A DNA stretch of 64,000 nt. It comes from Hyphomicrobium sp. Lineage in GTDB: Bacteria; Pseudomonadota; Alphaproteobacteria; Rhizobiales; Hyphomicrobiaceae. Below are positions 21,300 through 32,598 of this stretch, piece after piece. Made by a program: the position numbers and the translations under genes. Within the stretch, counting starts at the first letter, position 1, and every line of letters starts with the position of its first letter. A model generated the notes under the pieces. That model was not told the DNA's origin. It made no database searches and saw only the letters and a list, made by a program, of their open reading frames with translations. Where the stretch lies: contig JAEUME010000009.1 in NCBI GenBank assembly GCA_016793445.1, forward strand, positions 62,001 through 126,000, read 5' to 3'.

Positions 21300-21434
21300 T
21301 TTGCCCGCTAGCCATGTTCGAGTTGGGGACAGCCGGAATAATCACTGGGTTCAAAAGGCTGGGCGGCTTTCGTTCGCCTCTGGGAACGTGCTACTCAGAC
21401 GGCTGCATGGGCCCGATGTCGGCGCCGGATAGAT

Positions 21435-22334
21435 ATGGGTCAGGGCACTTCGAGGATGACAACGCGAGCACGACACGCGTCGAACGTCGCTAGAGCGGGC
21501 CGGCTGTTCTGCGCCGGGCTGGGCCTAACGCTCGGTATGATCCTTGCGGGGTGTTCTACGACCTCCATCGATACCACCCAGGCTCTCAATCCAGATCCGC
21601 CAAGCAAGATGTACGCGGACGCGGACAATCTGATGAATGCTGGAAGTTTCAACGATGCGGCTACCAAGTTCGAGGCGCTGGATCGTGAGCATCCCTATTC
21701 GCCGGAGGCGCGCCGCGCCATCGTGATGGCGGCGTATGCCTACTACCGCGCCGGCAAGACGCCGGAGGCCATCGCTTCCGCCGAGCGTTACGTGGCGCTT
21801 CACCCTGGCACCAAGGAAGCGCCGCTCGCCCATCACATCATCGCATCCGCCTACTTTGATGAGATGAAAGGGCCGAACCGCGACCAGCAGGCGACCCGGA
21901 AGGCGTTGGAACAGCTCAAGACGCTCAAGACTCGCTATCCTGACAGTGAATACGCGCAGGATGCCGATAAGCGCATTCGCCTGGCCGAGGACAACCTGGC
22001 GGCCAGCGAGATGGAGGTCGGCCGTTATTACCTGAAGCGGCATAACCACGTGGCGGCGATCAACCGGTTCAAAACGGTCGTTACCGACTACCAGACGACC
22101 GCGCATGTGGAAGAAGCTCTCATGCGTCTGACCGAGTGCTACATGGCGCTCGGCATTACCAAGGAAGCCCAGAATGCGGCCGCCGTTTTGGGGCATAACT
22201 TCCCCGACAGCAAGTGGTATCGCGACGCCTACGCGTTGCTGAAATCGGGCGGACTGACGCCGCAAGGCGACGATGAATCCTGGATTTCCAAGGCTTGGAA
22301 GTCCATGCCCAACCTGTCGCTCAGCTCGGGCTGA
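21435..22334 (+). CDS. bamD: Outer membrane assembly lipoprotein BamD
   Basis: BamD is the essential lipoprotein of the beta-barrel assembly machine. The product of 299 residues has a basic N-terminus and a signal with lipobox LAGC at about residues 33-36. Tetratricopeptide-like repeats follow (YADADNLMNAGSFNDAATKF, YYRAGKTPEAIASAERYV, YYLKRHNHVAAINRF). It keeps the alphaproteobacterial position after lpxC. An alternative start at 21456 would shorten the signal by seven residues. Confidence 0.93.
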   Translation: MGQGTSRMTTRARHASNVARAGRLFCAGLGLTLGMILAGCSTTSIDTTQALNPDPPSKMYADADNLMNAGSFNDAATKFEALDREHPYSPEARRAIVMAAYAYYRAGKTPEAIASAERYVALHPGTKEAPLAHHIIASAYFDEMKGPNRDQQATRKALEQLKTLKTRYPDSEYAQDADKRIRLAEDNLAASEMEVGRYYLKRHNHVAAINRFKTVVTDYQTTAHVEEALMRLTECYMALGITKEAQNAAAVLGHNFPDSKWYRDAYALLKSGGLTPQGDDESWISKAWKSMPNLSLSSG

Positions 22335-22369
22335 CACGCGATCAATTCTCATTGCGGATCTTGTGCGCG

Positions 22370-22390
22370 CAGCAGATTTCATCTGCTGCG
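22370..22390. repeat. Short palindromic hairpin after bamD
   Basis: GCAGCAGAT and ATCTGCTGC form a 9-bp stem around a TTC loop, extending by further GC pairs on both sides (GCGCAGCAGAT / ATCTGCTGCGC at 22368-22392). It lies about 35 bases after the bamD stop and directly abuts a larger palindromic repeat. It could end the bamD transcript, although no T run follows. Confidence 0.55.
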
Positions 22391-22391
22391 C

Positions 22392-24716
<2,325 letters not shown>

Positions 24717-24766
24717 GATCGCTTTCCGATCCGTTGGAAGAAGGTGCCCCGCAACTGGAAATCACG

Positions 24767-24952
24767 TCACTCGGACGTGATGGGATGGGAGACGAGGCGA
24801 AGCTCGCCGTTTTCTTCGATTACTTCATTCCCGGCGAGGTCCTGCAACGCACCGATGAAGGTGAACAGCGCAGTGCCGCGCCCGGCGGTGGGGCGCATGG
24901 CCTCAGGAAAATGCGGCGCGGCGGAAATCTCTGCAGCAATGGTCATCATCAT
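24767..24952 (-). CDS. Small hypothetical protein (61 aa)
   Basis: I do not recognise this protein. It is supported mainly by a strong ribosome binding site: GAGGAGAG lies about four bases before three consecutive ATG codons. The product is mildly acidic, has no membrane segment and no cysteine, and ends in RLVSHPITSE. It lies convergent to ligA and downstream of the aminopeptidase gene on the same strand, 94 bases from it. Confidence 0.55.
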   Translation of the reverse strand: MMMTIAAEISAAPHFPEAMRPTAGRGTALFTFIGALQDLAGNEVIEENGELRLVSHPITSE

Positions 24953-25046
24953 GTGCTCTCCTCAGATCGAGGGGTTCAATGACCAATCTTTAAAGCATTC
25001 CTGTGACGCGCCCATGTTCCCTGTGGAACGTTTAAGCTTGCGCGTA

Positions 25047-26861
25047 TCACAGCGGATTTGTGGCTGCTTTCAGCCAATTTCTGGTGGCGGTGTCGAGTTC
25101 AGGGCTAAGGACCTTGAAGACCGTCTTGTGATAGGCGTTGAGCCAGTCACGCTCGGCATCCGTCAGCATATTTGTAACGATGAGCCGCCGATCGATGGGC
25201 GCGAGGGTGAGCGTTTCAAAGCCCATCATCTCGCGGTCCTCGCCTCCGGGAATTTTCTGCAGCGGCGTCACGAGCACGACGTTCTCGATCCGGATGCCAT
25301 AGGCGCCTTCCTTGTAAAAGCCCGGCTCGTTCGACAGCAGCATGCCCGGCTGCAGCGGGACCATGCCGGCACGAGAAATCGACTGCGGACCTTCATGGAC
25401 TGACAGATAGCTGCCGATGCCGTGGCCCGTGCCGTGGTCGTAGTCGGCGCCCATGTCCCACAGAGCGCGCCGTGCGAAAGGGTCGAGATCGATGCCGCGC
25501 GTGCCCTTGGGGAAGCGCGCAGTGGCGATAGCAATATGGCCTTTCAAGACAGCGGTGAAGCGCTGCTTCATTTCCGGGGTTGGAACTCCGATGGGAATCG
25601 TACGCGTGATATCGGTCGTGCCGTCTTGATACTGTGCGCCGCTATCGAGGAGGAACAACTCGCCCGGCTTCAAGATGCGGTTCGACGCTTCACTCACACG
25701 GTAGTGCACGATAGCGCCGTGCGGGCCGGAGCCGGAAATCGTCGGGAAACTGATTTCGCGCAGCATATTGGTGGCGCGGCGGAACTCTTCGAGTTTCTCA
25801 ACCGCGCTGATCTCATCAAGCGTCCCGTGCGCGGCTGCGCTGTCGAGCCACGCAAGATAGCGCACGACAGCCGCGCCATCGCGGATATGGGCCGCCCGCG
25901 CGCCCGAAATTTCGGCTGGGTTCTTGATGGCCTTGGGCAGGATACAAGGATCAGCTCCCTTGACGGCGCACTTGGGTCCAAGCGCACGTTCCAATGCGAA
26001 CGCGGCCGTGTCGCTGTCGAGGCGAACGGGCTTGCCGGCGGATTTCAGTTCGCGCAGACGCCGTTGCAAATCTTTCGGGGTCAGAACTTTCGCAAACGGA
26101 TCAAGATGTGCGCGCACGGCAGGCGTGATTTTTGCGGGTGCGATGAACAGTTCCACCTTGCCGCTCGCAGGCACGATGGCAAACGCGCGCACGACGGGAT
26201 TGTGTGCCACGTCAGCGCCCCGGATGTTCAGCAGCCAGCAGATACTGTCGGCCAGCGTCAGAACGGCCGCGCTTTGCCCGGCCTCCTTCAATGATTTCTG
26301 GACGTACGCGATCTTCTCGGCCGGTGCTTGTCCGGCCAGCGTCAGTGGCTGCACGATGACGTCGGCGTCAGGCGGCGCCGGCCGCTCCTTTCCCCACAGT
26401 TCGTCGACGAGGTTTTTTGAAACAGGTCGGAGCGCAATACCCCGCGCTCCGAGCGCCACCTTGAGCCGCGCAGCTTCCGACGCCGTATGCAGCCAGGGAT
26501 CGAAGCCGACAACCGCGCCTTTGGGAAGCTTTCCGATGAGCCATTCCGAAAGACGGGGCCGCGGTAGCAGGGCGACTTCGAACACGTCGGTATCGGTTTC
26601 GGCGCGTGCCTGCACGGTATAGCGGCCATCGATCATCAGCAGGGCGGCCTTGCGGGTGACGGCGGCAAGGCCCGCAGATCCGGAAAATCCCGTGACCCAT
26701 TTGAGGCGCTCCGCACACGCGGGCACGTACTCGCCTTGAAACTCGTCGCTGCGCGGGACGAGGAACGCATCGATCTTGTGCTCGGCCAGAAGCCCCCGCA
26801 AAGCCTTGACGCGGGTGGCGACGTGCTCCGGTCCGCCTGCCGTTTCAAATGTCTGGAACAT
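25047..26861 (-). CDS. pepP: Aminopeptidase P family protein (Xaa-Pro aminopeptidase, three-domain type)
   Basis: The 604-residue product has two creatinase-type N-terminal domains (DAFLVPRSDEFQGEYVP, RLSEWLIGKLPKGAVVGFDP) and a C-terminal pita-bread metallopeptidase domain. The dinuclear metal ligands are visible: two Asp in LLDSGAQYQDGTTDITRT, His in GTGHGIGSYLSVHEGP, Glu in LSNEPGFYKE and Glu in GIRIENVV. The length matches the eukaryotic cytosolic XPNPEP1 type rather than the 440-residue E. coli PepP. It should release N-terminal residues linked to proline. No signal peptide is seen. Confidence 0.9.
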   Translation of the reverse strand: MFQTFETAGGPEHVATRVKALRGLLAEHKIDAFLVPRSDEFQGEYVPACAERLKWVTGFSGSAGLAAVTRKAALLMIDGRYTVQARAETDTDVFEVALLPRPRLSEWLIGKLPKGAVVGFDPWLHTASEAARLKVALGARGIALRPVSKNLVDELWGKERPAPPDADVIVQPLTLAGQAPAEKIAYVQKSLKEAGQSAAVLTLADSICWLLNIRGADVAHNPVVRAFAIVPASGKVELFIAPAKITPAVRAHLDPFAKVLTPKDLQRRLRELKSAGKPVRLDSDTAAFALERALGPKCAVKGADPCILPKAIKNPAEISGARAAHIRDGAAVVRYLAWLDSAAAHGTLDEISAVEKLEEFRRATNMLREISFPTISGSGPHGAIVHYRVSEASNRILKPGELFLLDSGAQYQDGTTDITRTIPIGVPTPEMKQRFTAVLKGHIAIATARFPKGTRGIDLDPFARRALWDMGADYDHGTGHGIGSYLSVHEGPQSISRAGMVPLQPGMLLSNEPGFYKEGAYGIRIENVVLVTPLQKIPGGEDREMMGFETLTLAPIDRRLIVTNMLTDAERDWLNAYHKTVFKVLSPELDTATRNWLKAATNPL

Positions 26862-26895
26862 GGTCAATCCGGATGAGCGAGTGCTTGGACAGTAT

Positions 26896-27771
26896 CTAGC
26901 GCCGGTGCAGCACGAGAGTCGACCAACCCGTGATGCGGTCATGACGGACGAGTTGGAAGCCCGCGGCACGGTACGCTGCGATGACCTGCGGGGCCTGGGG
27001 AATAAGAATGCCCGACAGCACCAGCGTGCCCGCGCGCCGAACGGTTCGCGCCAGCTCAGGCGCGAGGCGTATGAGGGGACCTGCCAGAATGTTGGCGATG
27101 ACGAGATCGTATGGCTTCGACTGCCGTAGCCACGTATGGCGCACGCCATTGGCCTGCGTGGCGGCGATGCGCATGTCTGCTCCGTTGAGGCGGATGTTCT
27201 CGCGCGCCACCTTCACCGATTGCGCGTCGAGATCGGTTGCGATGATGTCGGCGTGGGGCAACGCGCGGGCGATCGCGATGGCCAGGACTCCCGAGCCGGT
27301 GCCGAGATCAAGGACGCAGTGGAACTCCTCACTCCGCGTCAGCCGGTCGATTGCCATGAGACAGCCTAACGTGGTCGCATGATGGGCCGTGCCAAAGGCT
27401 TCGCCCGCGTCGATCAGAATAGCGTTGGGTCCATGCGCGATGCGTGCGCGGTCGTGGCTGCCGTGCACCCGAAAGCGCCCCGCGGCGACGGGTGGCAGCG
27501 CCGCTTGTGACATCGCCACCCAATTGAGATCGGGCACGGCGCCGGATTCGAACTGCGGTAGCGGGGCAGCGATGTAGGGCGCCAGTTCGTTGGTCAGATC
27601 ACGGCCGTCGAGACCGTCGTTGAAGTAAGCCTCAAGCCGCCAGGATTCTGCGCCGTTCTCGAACACGGTCAGGGCATCGGGAGCGGGTTCGAGGAAATCC
27701 TGCAGCGCTGCGGCCGTTTGCATCGCAAGAGCGCGGTCTGAGAAATCGGCGGTGATTTTTTCGAGCGCCAT
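26896..27771 (-). CDS. prmA: Ribosomal protein L11 methyltransferase PrmA
   Basis: PrmA methylates ribosomal protein L11 with SAM. The N-terminal substrate domain (WRLEAYFND) is followed by the Rossmann methyltransferase domain with VLDLGTGSGVLAIAIA, ATDLDAQSVKVARENI and the catalytic-region motif ANILAGPL. I chose the ATG at 27771 (MALEKITADF), giving 291 residues, because it matches the usual PrmA length. The frame stays open to a TTG at 27834. It lies 34 bases upstream of pepP on the same strand. Confidence 0.9.
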   Translation of the reverse strand: MALEKITADFSDRALAMQTAAALQDFLEPAPDALTVFENGAESWRLEAYFNDGLDGRDLTNELAPYIAAPLPQFESGAVPDLNWVAMSQAALPPVAAGRFRVHGSHDRARIAHGPNAILIDAGEAFGTAHHATTLGCLMAIDRLTRSEEFHCVLDLGTGSGVLAIAIARALPHADIIATDLDAQSVKVARENIRLNGADMRIAATQANGVRHTWLRQSKPYDLVIANILAGPLIRLAPELARTVRRAGTLVLSGILIPQAPQVIAAYRAAGFQLVRHDRITGWSTLVLHRR

Positions 27772-27866
27772 AGGCGAGTGTTCCCGCAGAAGAGTGCACG
27801 GCTCCTCCATCGCCGCTTTGCTCTTGCCGGTCAAGCGTTCGCACGCCCGTCCGGAAGGCCAACTGC

Positions 27867-29363
27867 TCAGGGCAACTTGACCTGGCCGCTTCCGCCGTAC
27901 TCGTACCCTTCCGCGCTGATGGGATCAGGCAGGTGATCGAGGAACAGGTCCCACTTGTCGTCGATGTGCCGGGCGGCGTCGGCGGGTGCGAGTGTATGCA
28001 AGGTACCGTCCTCATTCTCGCGTACGAGTTCGTCGCGGATCAGCCGGTCCAACGCATCCTCCAGATCGAAATCGACGGTGACGCCGAAGGTGCGCTGCAG
28101 GTATTGCTCGATCGCCGCGTCGATGGCCGGCAAATCCGCCCGGTTTGCCTTTTCTTTGGCGAGCACGGAATAAAGCAGCATCTCTTCCTTGATATCCTCC
28201 TCGGCGGCGCGTGCGGCGATCTTGAGGATGACGCCGCGGTTGTCGGCCATGGCATGGAAATAGAGGTTTTGTGCCATGACGACCATGTAGCGCTGCTTTT
28301 GGTTCAGGAACCCCATGGCCTGGCGGAACGCCACCGCGCCAAGGCCGGCCGCAGCGCCCACGGCAGCGATGGGGTTGGTGGTGAGGAGCGCGAGCTTGCC
28401 CGCTGCACCGACAGCGCCCAAGCCAAGTCCCGCGCTCGATGACACCCCAAGGCGCAGCTTATCGAACAGCCGGAACCGCACCTGCGTATTGGGAAAGACC
28501 ATCTCCAGATCGGTGCGCGGGATGTTCTTGAAGAGCTTCAGATAGATGTTGGAGTCTTTCAGGCCTGGAGGCAGCGCGGAGCGATTCTTCTTCACCTTGC
28601 GCTCGGCGGCCTCGCGATCGAGGCCCTTGGCCCGCATGATCTCCTGCACGCGTATGTCGAACGGCTTCAGCTTGAACATAATGAACAGGCGCTGGAAGAT
28701 CGGGACATCAAACTCTTCCTTGCGCATGAATCGTTTGTAGCTGCGCTTCTCATGCTTGGCGTTGGAAGCGCCGCGATAGTAGATCACGATCTCATCGAAA
28801 GCTTCCATGTCGACGAAGAGATCGAGGCCGTAGTGGCTTTCGCGCGTCAGGATGAGTTGGACGTCGGTCGGGTCGATGCGTTCGTAGTTGGCGCGCACGA
28901 GCAACGCTTCGATGCTTTTGACAACGCGGTGCTGAAGCGTTGCCTTCTCGTCGCTCGTAAACTGGCGCGTCATCAGAAGGTCGCTGTCGGGAGAGAACGG
29001 CTCATAGAGCTGCTCGATCTCGAGAAGTTCGGAATTGTATTGCTGCTGACGCCAGTAATCGAGGTAGCGGAAGAAGCGGCGGGCCTCCGCAGCTTGGCCA
29101 GGCGGCCATGCGAGCGGCTGGCTCAAGCGTTCAAAAAGCGCAAAGCGCGTGACTGGGATGAACTTCTCGCGCTTGCGGACCGCGTCGGGCGCAATAATTC
29201 CTCCCGAGGCCTCCTGCGCGCGCGCGCCTGCGGTTGCACCCTGTTGCGGACGCTGTGCCGCCTCTCTCTCCTCCTTGCGCCTGCGCTTGTGCGCGCCGGT
29301 CAAGAAATCGATGAGTCCCGGCGTACCCTCGGACTCGGAGGCGCGAATGTCAGCCGCAGTCAT
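27867..29363 (-). CDS. DUF3754/TMEM143-like membrane protein
   Basis: The 498-residue product belongs to the DUF3754 (TMEM143-like) family, whose function is unknown. Typical segments include VIYYRGASN, YLKLFKNIPRTDLEMVFPNTQV, a hydrophobic stretch at about residues 315-355 (VGAAGKLALLTTNPIAAVGAAAG broken into two helices) and QNLYFHAMADNRGVI. The start at 29363 is supported by GGAGGG eight bases upstream. It is the first gene of a minus-strand group with prmA and pepP. Confidence 0.8.
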   Translation of the reverse strand: MTAADIRASESEGTPGLIDFLTGAHKRRRKEEREAAQRPQQGATAGARAQEASGGIIAPDAVRKREKFIPVTRFALFERLSQPLAWPPGQAAEARRFFRYLDYWRQQQYNSELLEIEQLYEPFSPDSDLLMTRQFTSDEKATLQHRVVKSIEALLVRANYERIDPTDVQLILTRESHYGLDLFVDMEAFDEIVIYYRGASNAKHEKRSYKRFMRKEEFDVPIFQRLFIMFKLKPFDIRVQEIMRAKGLDREAAERKVKKNRSALPPGLKDSNIYLKLFKNIPRTDLEMVFPNTQVRFRLFDKLRLGVSSSAGLGLGAVGAAGKLALLTTNPIAAVGAAAGLGAVAFRQAMGFLNQKQRYMVVMAQNLYFHAMADNRGVILKIAARAAEEDIKEEMLLYSVLAKEKANRADLPAIDAAIEQYLQRTFGVTVDFDLEDALDRLIRDELVRENEDGTLHTLAPADAARHIDDKWDLFLDHLPDPISAEGYEYGGSGQVKLP

Positions 29364-29743
29364 ACGCTCAGACCCTCCCAAACGCCCCGGCGAAGCCTGA
29401 GCCTCGCCCGCCCGCAATTTATGGCAGCTCGTGAGCCGCGTCGCATTTCTGGCGGTCCTTGTCCGCCACCCGTGCCAAATTCTACGGCGTCCGGATCGTC
29501 ATTGTCGAGCCTAAGCCGTTCTATCAACGCCTATTTGCCGGGAAAGCTGTGGCCGGGGCGTGGCAATCGCGAAAGCATAGGCCAGAAAAATTGTGCGCCT
29601 CGCCGCAAAGTAGTGCCCATGGGGAAATTTTCGCGGCGCAAAAATCAAAACCGTTCATAACCTTGTGGATGGCCCTTTTGGCGCCCGAGAGAGCAGGAGG
29701 GTGATGTGCTCTACTCGGTCGAGGACCTGGGAGGGAGGGCAAG
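29364..29743. other. Divergent intergenic region, no gene seen
   Basis: This 380-base gap lies between the DUF3754 gene and the J-domain gene, which point away from each other. Promoters for both should be here, but I could not single out a convincing -35/-10 pair. I see no tRNA, repeat or conserved small frame. Confidence 0.5.
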
Positions 29744-31138
29744 GTGAGGCCGTACAGGGGAAATGTCTGGGCGGGTATCGCGTTGGCGGTTCGCGCGTTT
29801 GGCTTAGCGAGGATGCGTGGGCTGGCGGCGATTGCCGCGATGACAACGGCACTGGCAAGTCCCGGCGCCAAGGCTGAAGAACTCGTCATGCCTTACGCAT
29901 GCAGCGTCGAGGCCGGTCAAATCCTACTGACGCCATCGGCTCCGTTGTCTTATCCCGTGGTCGGCCAGCGCGAGGAGGTTTCGTTCGCCGAGTGCGCAGG
30001 ACGGGGACCGCAGTCCGCGTGCACCACCATGGCGGTGCACCGCTTCGAGTTGTCCTGCGGTGGTGTCAAAGTCACCTGGGCACAGGTCGCAGCCGCCGCG
30101 CGCTCCGCGGGCGTCACACTCCCGGCCGGCTTGCCAAAGGGCTTTGCTCCGGTTGGTGCGTTGAATGCGCGTTTGGTTTTTCCCGCACTTGCGCGCTTCT
30201 CATCCCACAAGGATCGTGTCGTCAGCGAATCCCTGAGCGCCGACAGTGTGGTCGAGCGCAAGTTGCCTGCAGATCGTAAGGCACGCAAACTGGCGGAACC
30301 CGAACCATGGCAGACCGTCGTCACTGCCGAGATGCGCGCCGAGACGCCAGGGACGGCACTGCGGCTTGCCGGCGTGGCGGGCGGGTTGTTGGCGCTGGTG
30401 TTTGCAATCGGATTGGTCGCGGCGCGGCGAAACGTTGCCCATGTGTGGGCGCATCAAGCGGAAACATTCTCGACATCATTGCCACAACGTGTCAGCGGGG
30501 CCGCGCTCCAAATAGTGCGTGCGATATCGCGCACCATCGCAGATCGTTTCAGGCGAAAGCCCAGGCTGGTGACTTCAGAGCGTGACCGCACGGCATTGAT
30601 GAACGCGTTGGCGATGGCAATCGCGCGCTTGGCGGAGGCAGAGCTCCAGGTTGGGTCGTTGCCGCGTGCCCTCCTGCTGCGTGAGGTGCTGCAGTCCGAG
30701 CTCGACCAGCTGCGTGGCCGCGTGGATGATATCGAGCGCGCGATTGACCAGCGGCCTGTGCAGAAATCAGCGGCCATGGTGCGCGGTATTCTTCGCGAAC
30801 TGGATCGCGTGTCGCGGATTGCTCAAGGGGCGGCGCAAGATACCTCGGCGGCGAGCGACAAACAGCCAGAGCCGCAGACAGCGGCGAACGCCGCCGGAAC
30901 TCCATTCCAGGCGCGAGGCGGAATGCGGATGCCGCAAAGCGTACAGGAAGCCTACCAGATGCTGGGCATCAACGACGATGCAGCGCCCAATGTCGCCAAG
31001 AAACTCGTCGACGCCTTGCGCATGAGCTGGCATCCCGACTTTGCGCGCGACGAGGCCGACCGGCAGGTCCGCGAGGCGCGCATGAAGCAGATCAATGCGG
31101 CTTGGGATCTCATCAGAACCCGTCGGGAGGCGGCCTGA
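29744..31138 (+). CDS. Membrane-anchored J-domain-like protein with exported N-terminal domain
   Basis: The 464-residue product has an N-terminal signal-like region (residues about 10-42, ending GAKAEE), then a probable periplasmic domain with four cysteines (near C53, C83, C92 and C106). A membrane helix follows at about 205-225, then a cytoplasmic charged part. The C-terminal 60 residues are J-domain-like: YQMLGINDDA, then SWHPDFARDEADRQ with an intact HPD, and INAAWDLI. J-domains stimulate Hsp70 ATPase; the client is unknown. The start is GTG at 29744 behind a GGGAGGGAGGG purine tract. Confidence 0.7.
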   Translation: MRPYRGNVWAGIALAVRAFGLARMRGLAAIAAMTTALASPGAKAEELVMPYACSVEAGQILLTPSAPLSYPVVGQREEVSFAECAGRGPQSACTTMAVHRFELSCGGVKVTWAQVAAAARSAGVTLPAGLPKGFAPVGALNARLVFPALARFSSHKDRVVSESLSADSVVERKLPADRKARKLAEPEPWQTVVTAEMRAETPGTALRLAGVAGGLLALVFAIGLVAARRNVAHVWAHQAETFSTSLPQRVSGAALQIVRAISRTIADRFRRKPRLVTSERDRTALMNALAMAIARLAEAELQVGSLPRALLLREVLQSELDQLRGRVDDIERAIDQRPVQKSAAMVRGILRELDRVSRIAQGAAQDTSAASDKQPEPQTAANAAGTPFQARGGMRMPQSVQEAYQMLGINDDAAPNVAKKLVDALRMSWHPDFARDEADRQVREARMKQINAAWDLIRTRREAA

Positions 31139-31167
31139 GCGGCGGGCGGCGCTGCCAACGGCTTCGA

Positions 31168-32433
31168 CTATGGACGGTTGCGTCCGAACAGTCCGTCCGG
31201 ACCCTCGAACGCGACGACGATGAGGCCCGCCATCACGCTGCAACCCGCGAAGCCGAGGGCCAAGGGCAGAACCGTTCCATCGAACGCCGCGCCAATGATC
31301 CCGCCCGCGCTGGCACCGATAGCCGTGCCGAGCGCGCCGATCACGGACGAGGCCATGCCGGCGTTCTCGCCCTGCTGCTCCATGGCGAGCGTGTTGAAGT
31401 TCGGTGCAATCAAGCCGAAGCAAAAGAATGCGCTGGCAACCAGGATCGCGAAAACGCTGAGCGAGGCGTGCCCTGTCAAGGACGCAAGCGCCAAGGCCAG
31501 CGCGACCGCAATGAATATCACAAGCGCCGTGTGAGCGACGCGGCGCATCCCGAGCCGCTCCACCAGATTGGCGTTCAGGAACGACGCAACAGCCATCACG
31601 GACGCCACTGCACCAAACAGCAATGGGAAATTGTCGCCCGCGTCGAAGACCTCCGTGAAGACCTGCTGTGAGCTGGCGACGTAGGACAGCAGGCAGCCGA
31701 ACATCAGTCCGGTCGCAATGCCGTAAGCCATGGTCTGGCGGCACAACACGGCTTCTTTGAACGAAGCCAGCAGCGTGGGAGCGCAGGTGTGCTGGGTGAT
31801 ACGATGGGCGGTTTCAGGCAACCGCAAACCTGCCCACACCGCGACCGCTACGCCGAGGATCAACAGAACATCAAACGTCAGCCGCCAGTCGCCGATATGC
31901 ATCAGGCCTTGCCCAACCGAAGGCGCCAGAACGGGTATGAGGATAAACACCATCATGGCGAGCGACATGACGCGCGCCATATGGCGGCCGCTGTAAAGGT
32001 CACGCACGACCGCAATGGCGATGACGCGCGGCGAGGCGGCGCCCAGGCCTTGGATCAGCCGCGCTCCAAGCAGAGTCGTGAAGGATTGCGACAGCAGCGC
32101 CGCGAAGGAGCCTGCAATGAACAACACAAGCCCGGCGAGCAGCACCGGCTTGCGGCCGAGCCGGTCGGACAAGGGGCCGTAGACGAGCTGACCGGCTGCA
32201 AAGCCGACCATGTAGATGATGACGATCTGCTGGCGATCGTTTTCGCTGGTGACCCCGAGCGCGCTGCCGATCTGCGGCAGTGCGGGCAGCATGATGTCGA
32301 TCGACAACGCCGTGAGCGCCATCAACGCTGCCGTCAGCGCGACGAACTCGATGAAGGAGATTTTCAGAATGGCATCCGGTGTGCGCGCGGCGGTCTGTTG
32401 CGCGGTGAGCGGGGGCTGCTGGGGGGTATCCAT
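31168..32433 (-). CDS. Bcr/CflA family MFS multidrug efflux transporter
   Basis: The 421-residue product has twelve predicted helices. It carries the Bcr/CflA subset of MFS motifs: LSIDIMLPALPQI in helix 1, the loop 2-3 motif GPLSDRLGRKPVLL and motif C-like VLAPSVGQ. Proteins of this group export drugs or small metabolites by proton antiport. It converges on the J-domain gene with only 29 bases between the stops. The substrate cannot be told from sequence. Confidence 0.88.
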   Translation of the reverse strand: MDTPQQPPLTAQQTAARTPDAILKISFIEFVALTAALMALTALSIDIMLPALPQIGSALGVTSENDRQQIVIIYMVGFAAGQLVYGPLSDRLGRKPVLLAGLVLFIAGSFAALLSQSFTTLLGARLIQGLGAASPRVIAIAVVRDLYSGRHMARVMSLAMMVFILIPVLAPSVGQGLMHIGDWRLTFDVLLILGVAVAVWAGLRLPETAHRITQHTCAPTLLASFKEAVLCRQTMAYGIATGLMFGCLLSYVASSQQVFTEVFDAGDNFPLLFGAVASVMAVASFLNANLVERLGMRRVAHTALVIFIAVALALALASLTGHASLSVFAILVASAFFCFGLIAPNFNTLAMEQQGENAGMASSVIGALGTAIGASAGGIIGAAFDGTVLPLALGFAGCSVMAGLIVVAFEGPDGLFGRNRP

Positions 32434-32598
32434 GATGGTCTCTATTGGAGGGGCGCCAGCTTGGTTTTTCCGGTTTGTTTGGCTATTGCGGTTGCTGTTT
32501 GCCGTGGCCGCGCCATGGCGTCAACGCCCTGCCGGCACACCCGGTTCCTCGATGAAGAGCGCGCCGTCTAGACAGCCCATATGGTCGAAAAACGGCTG

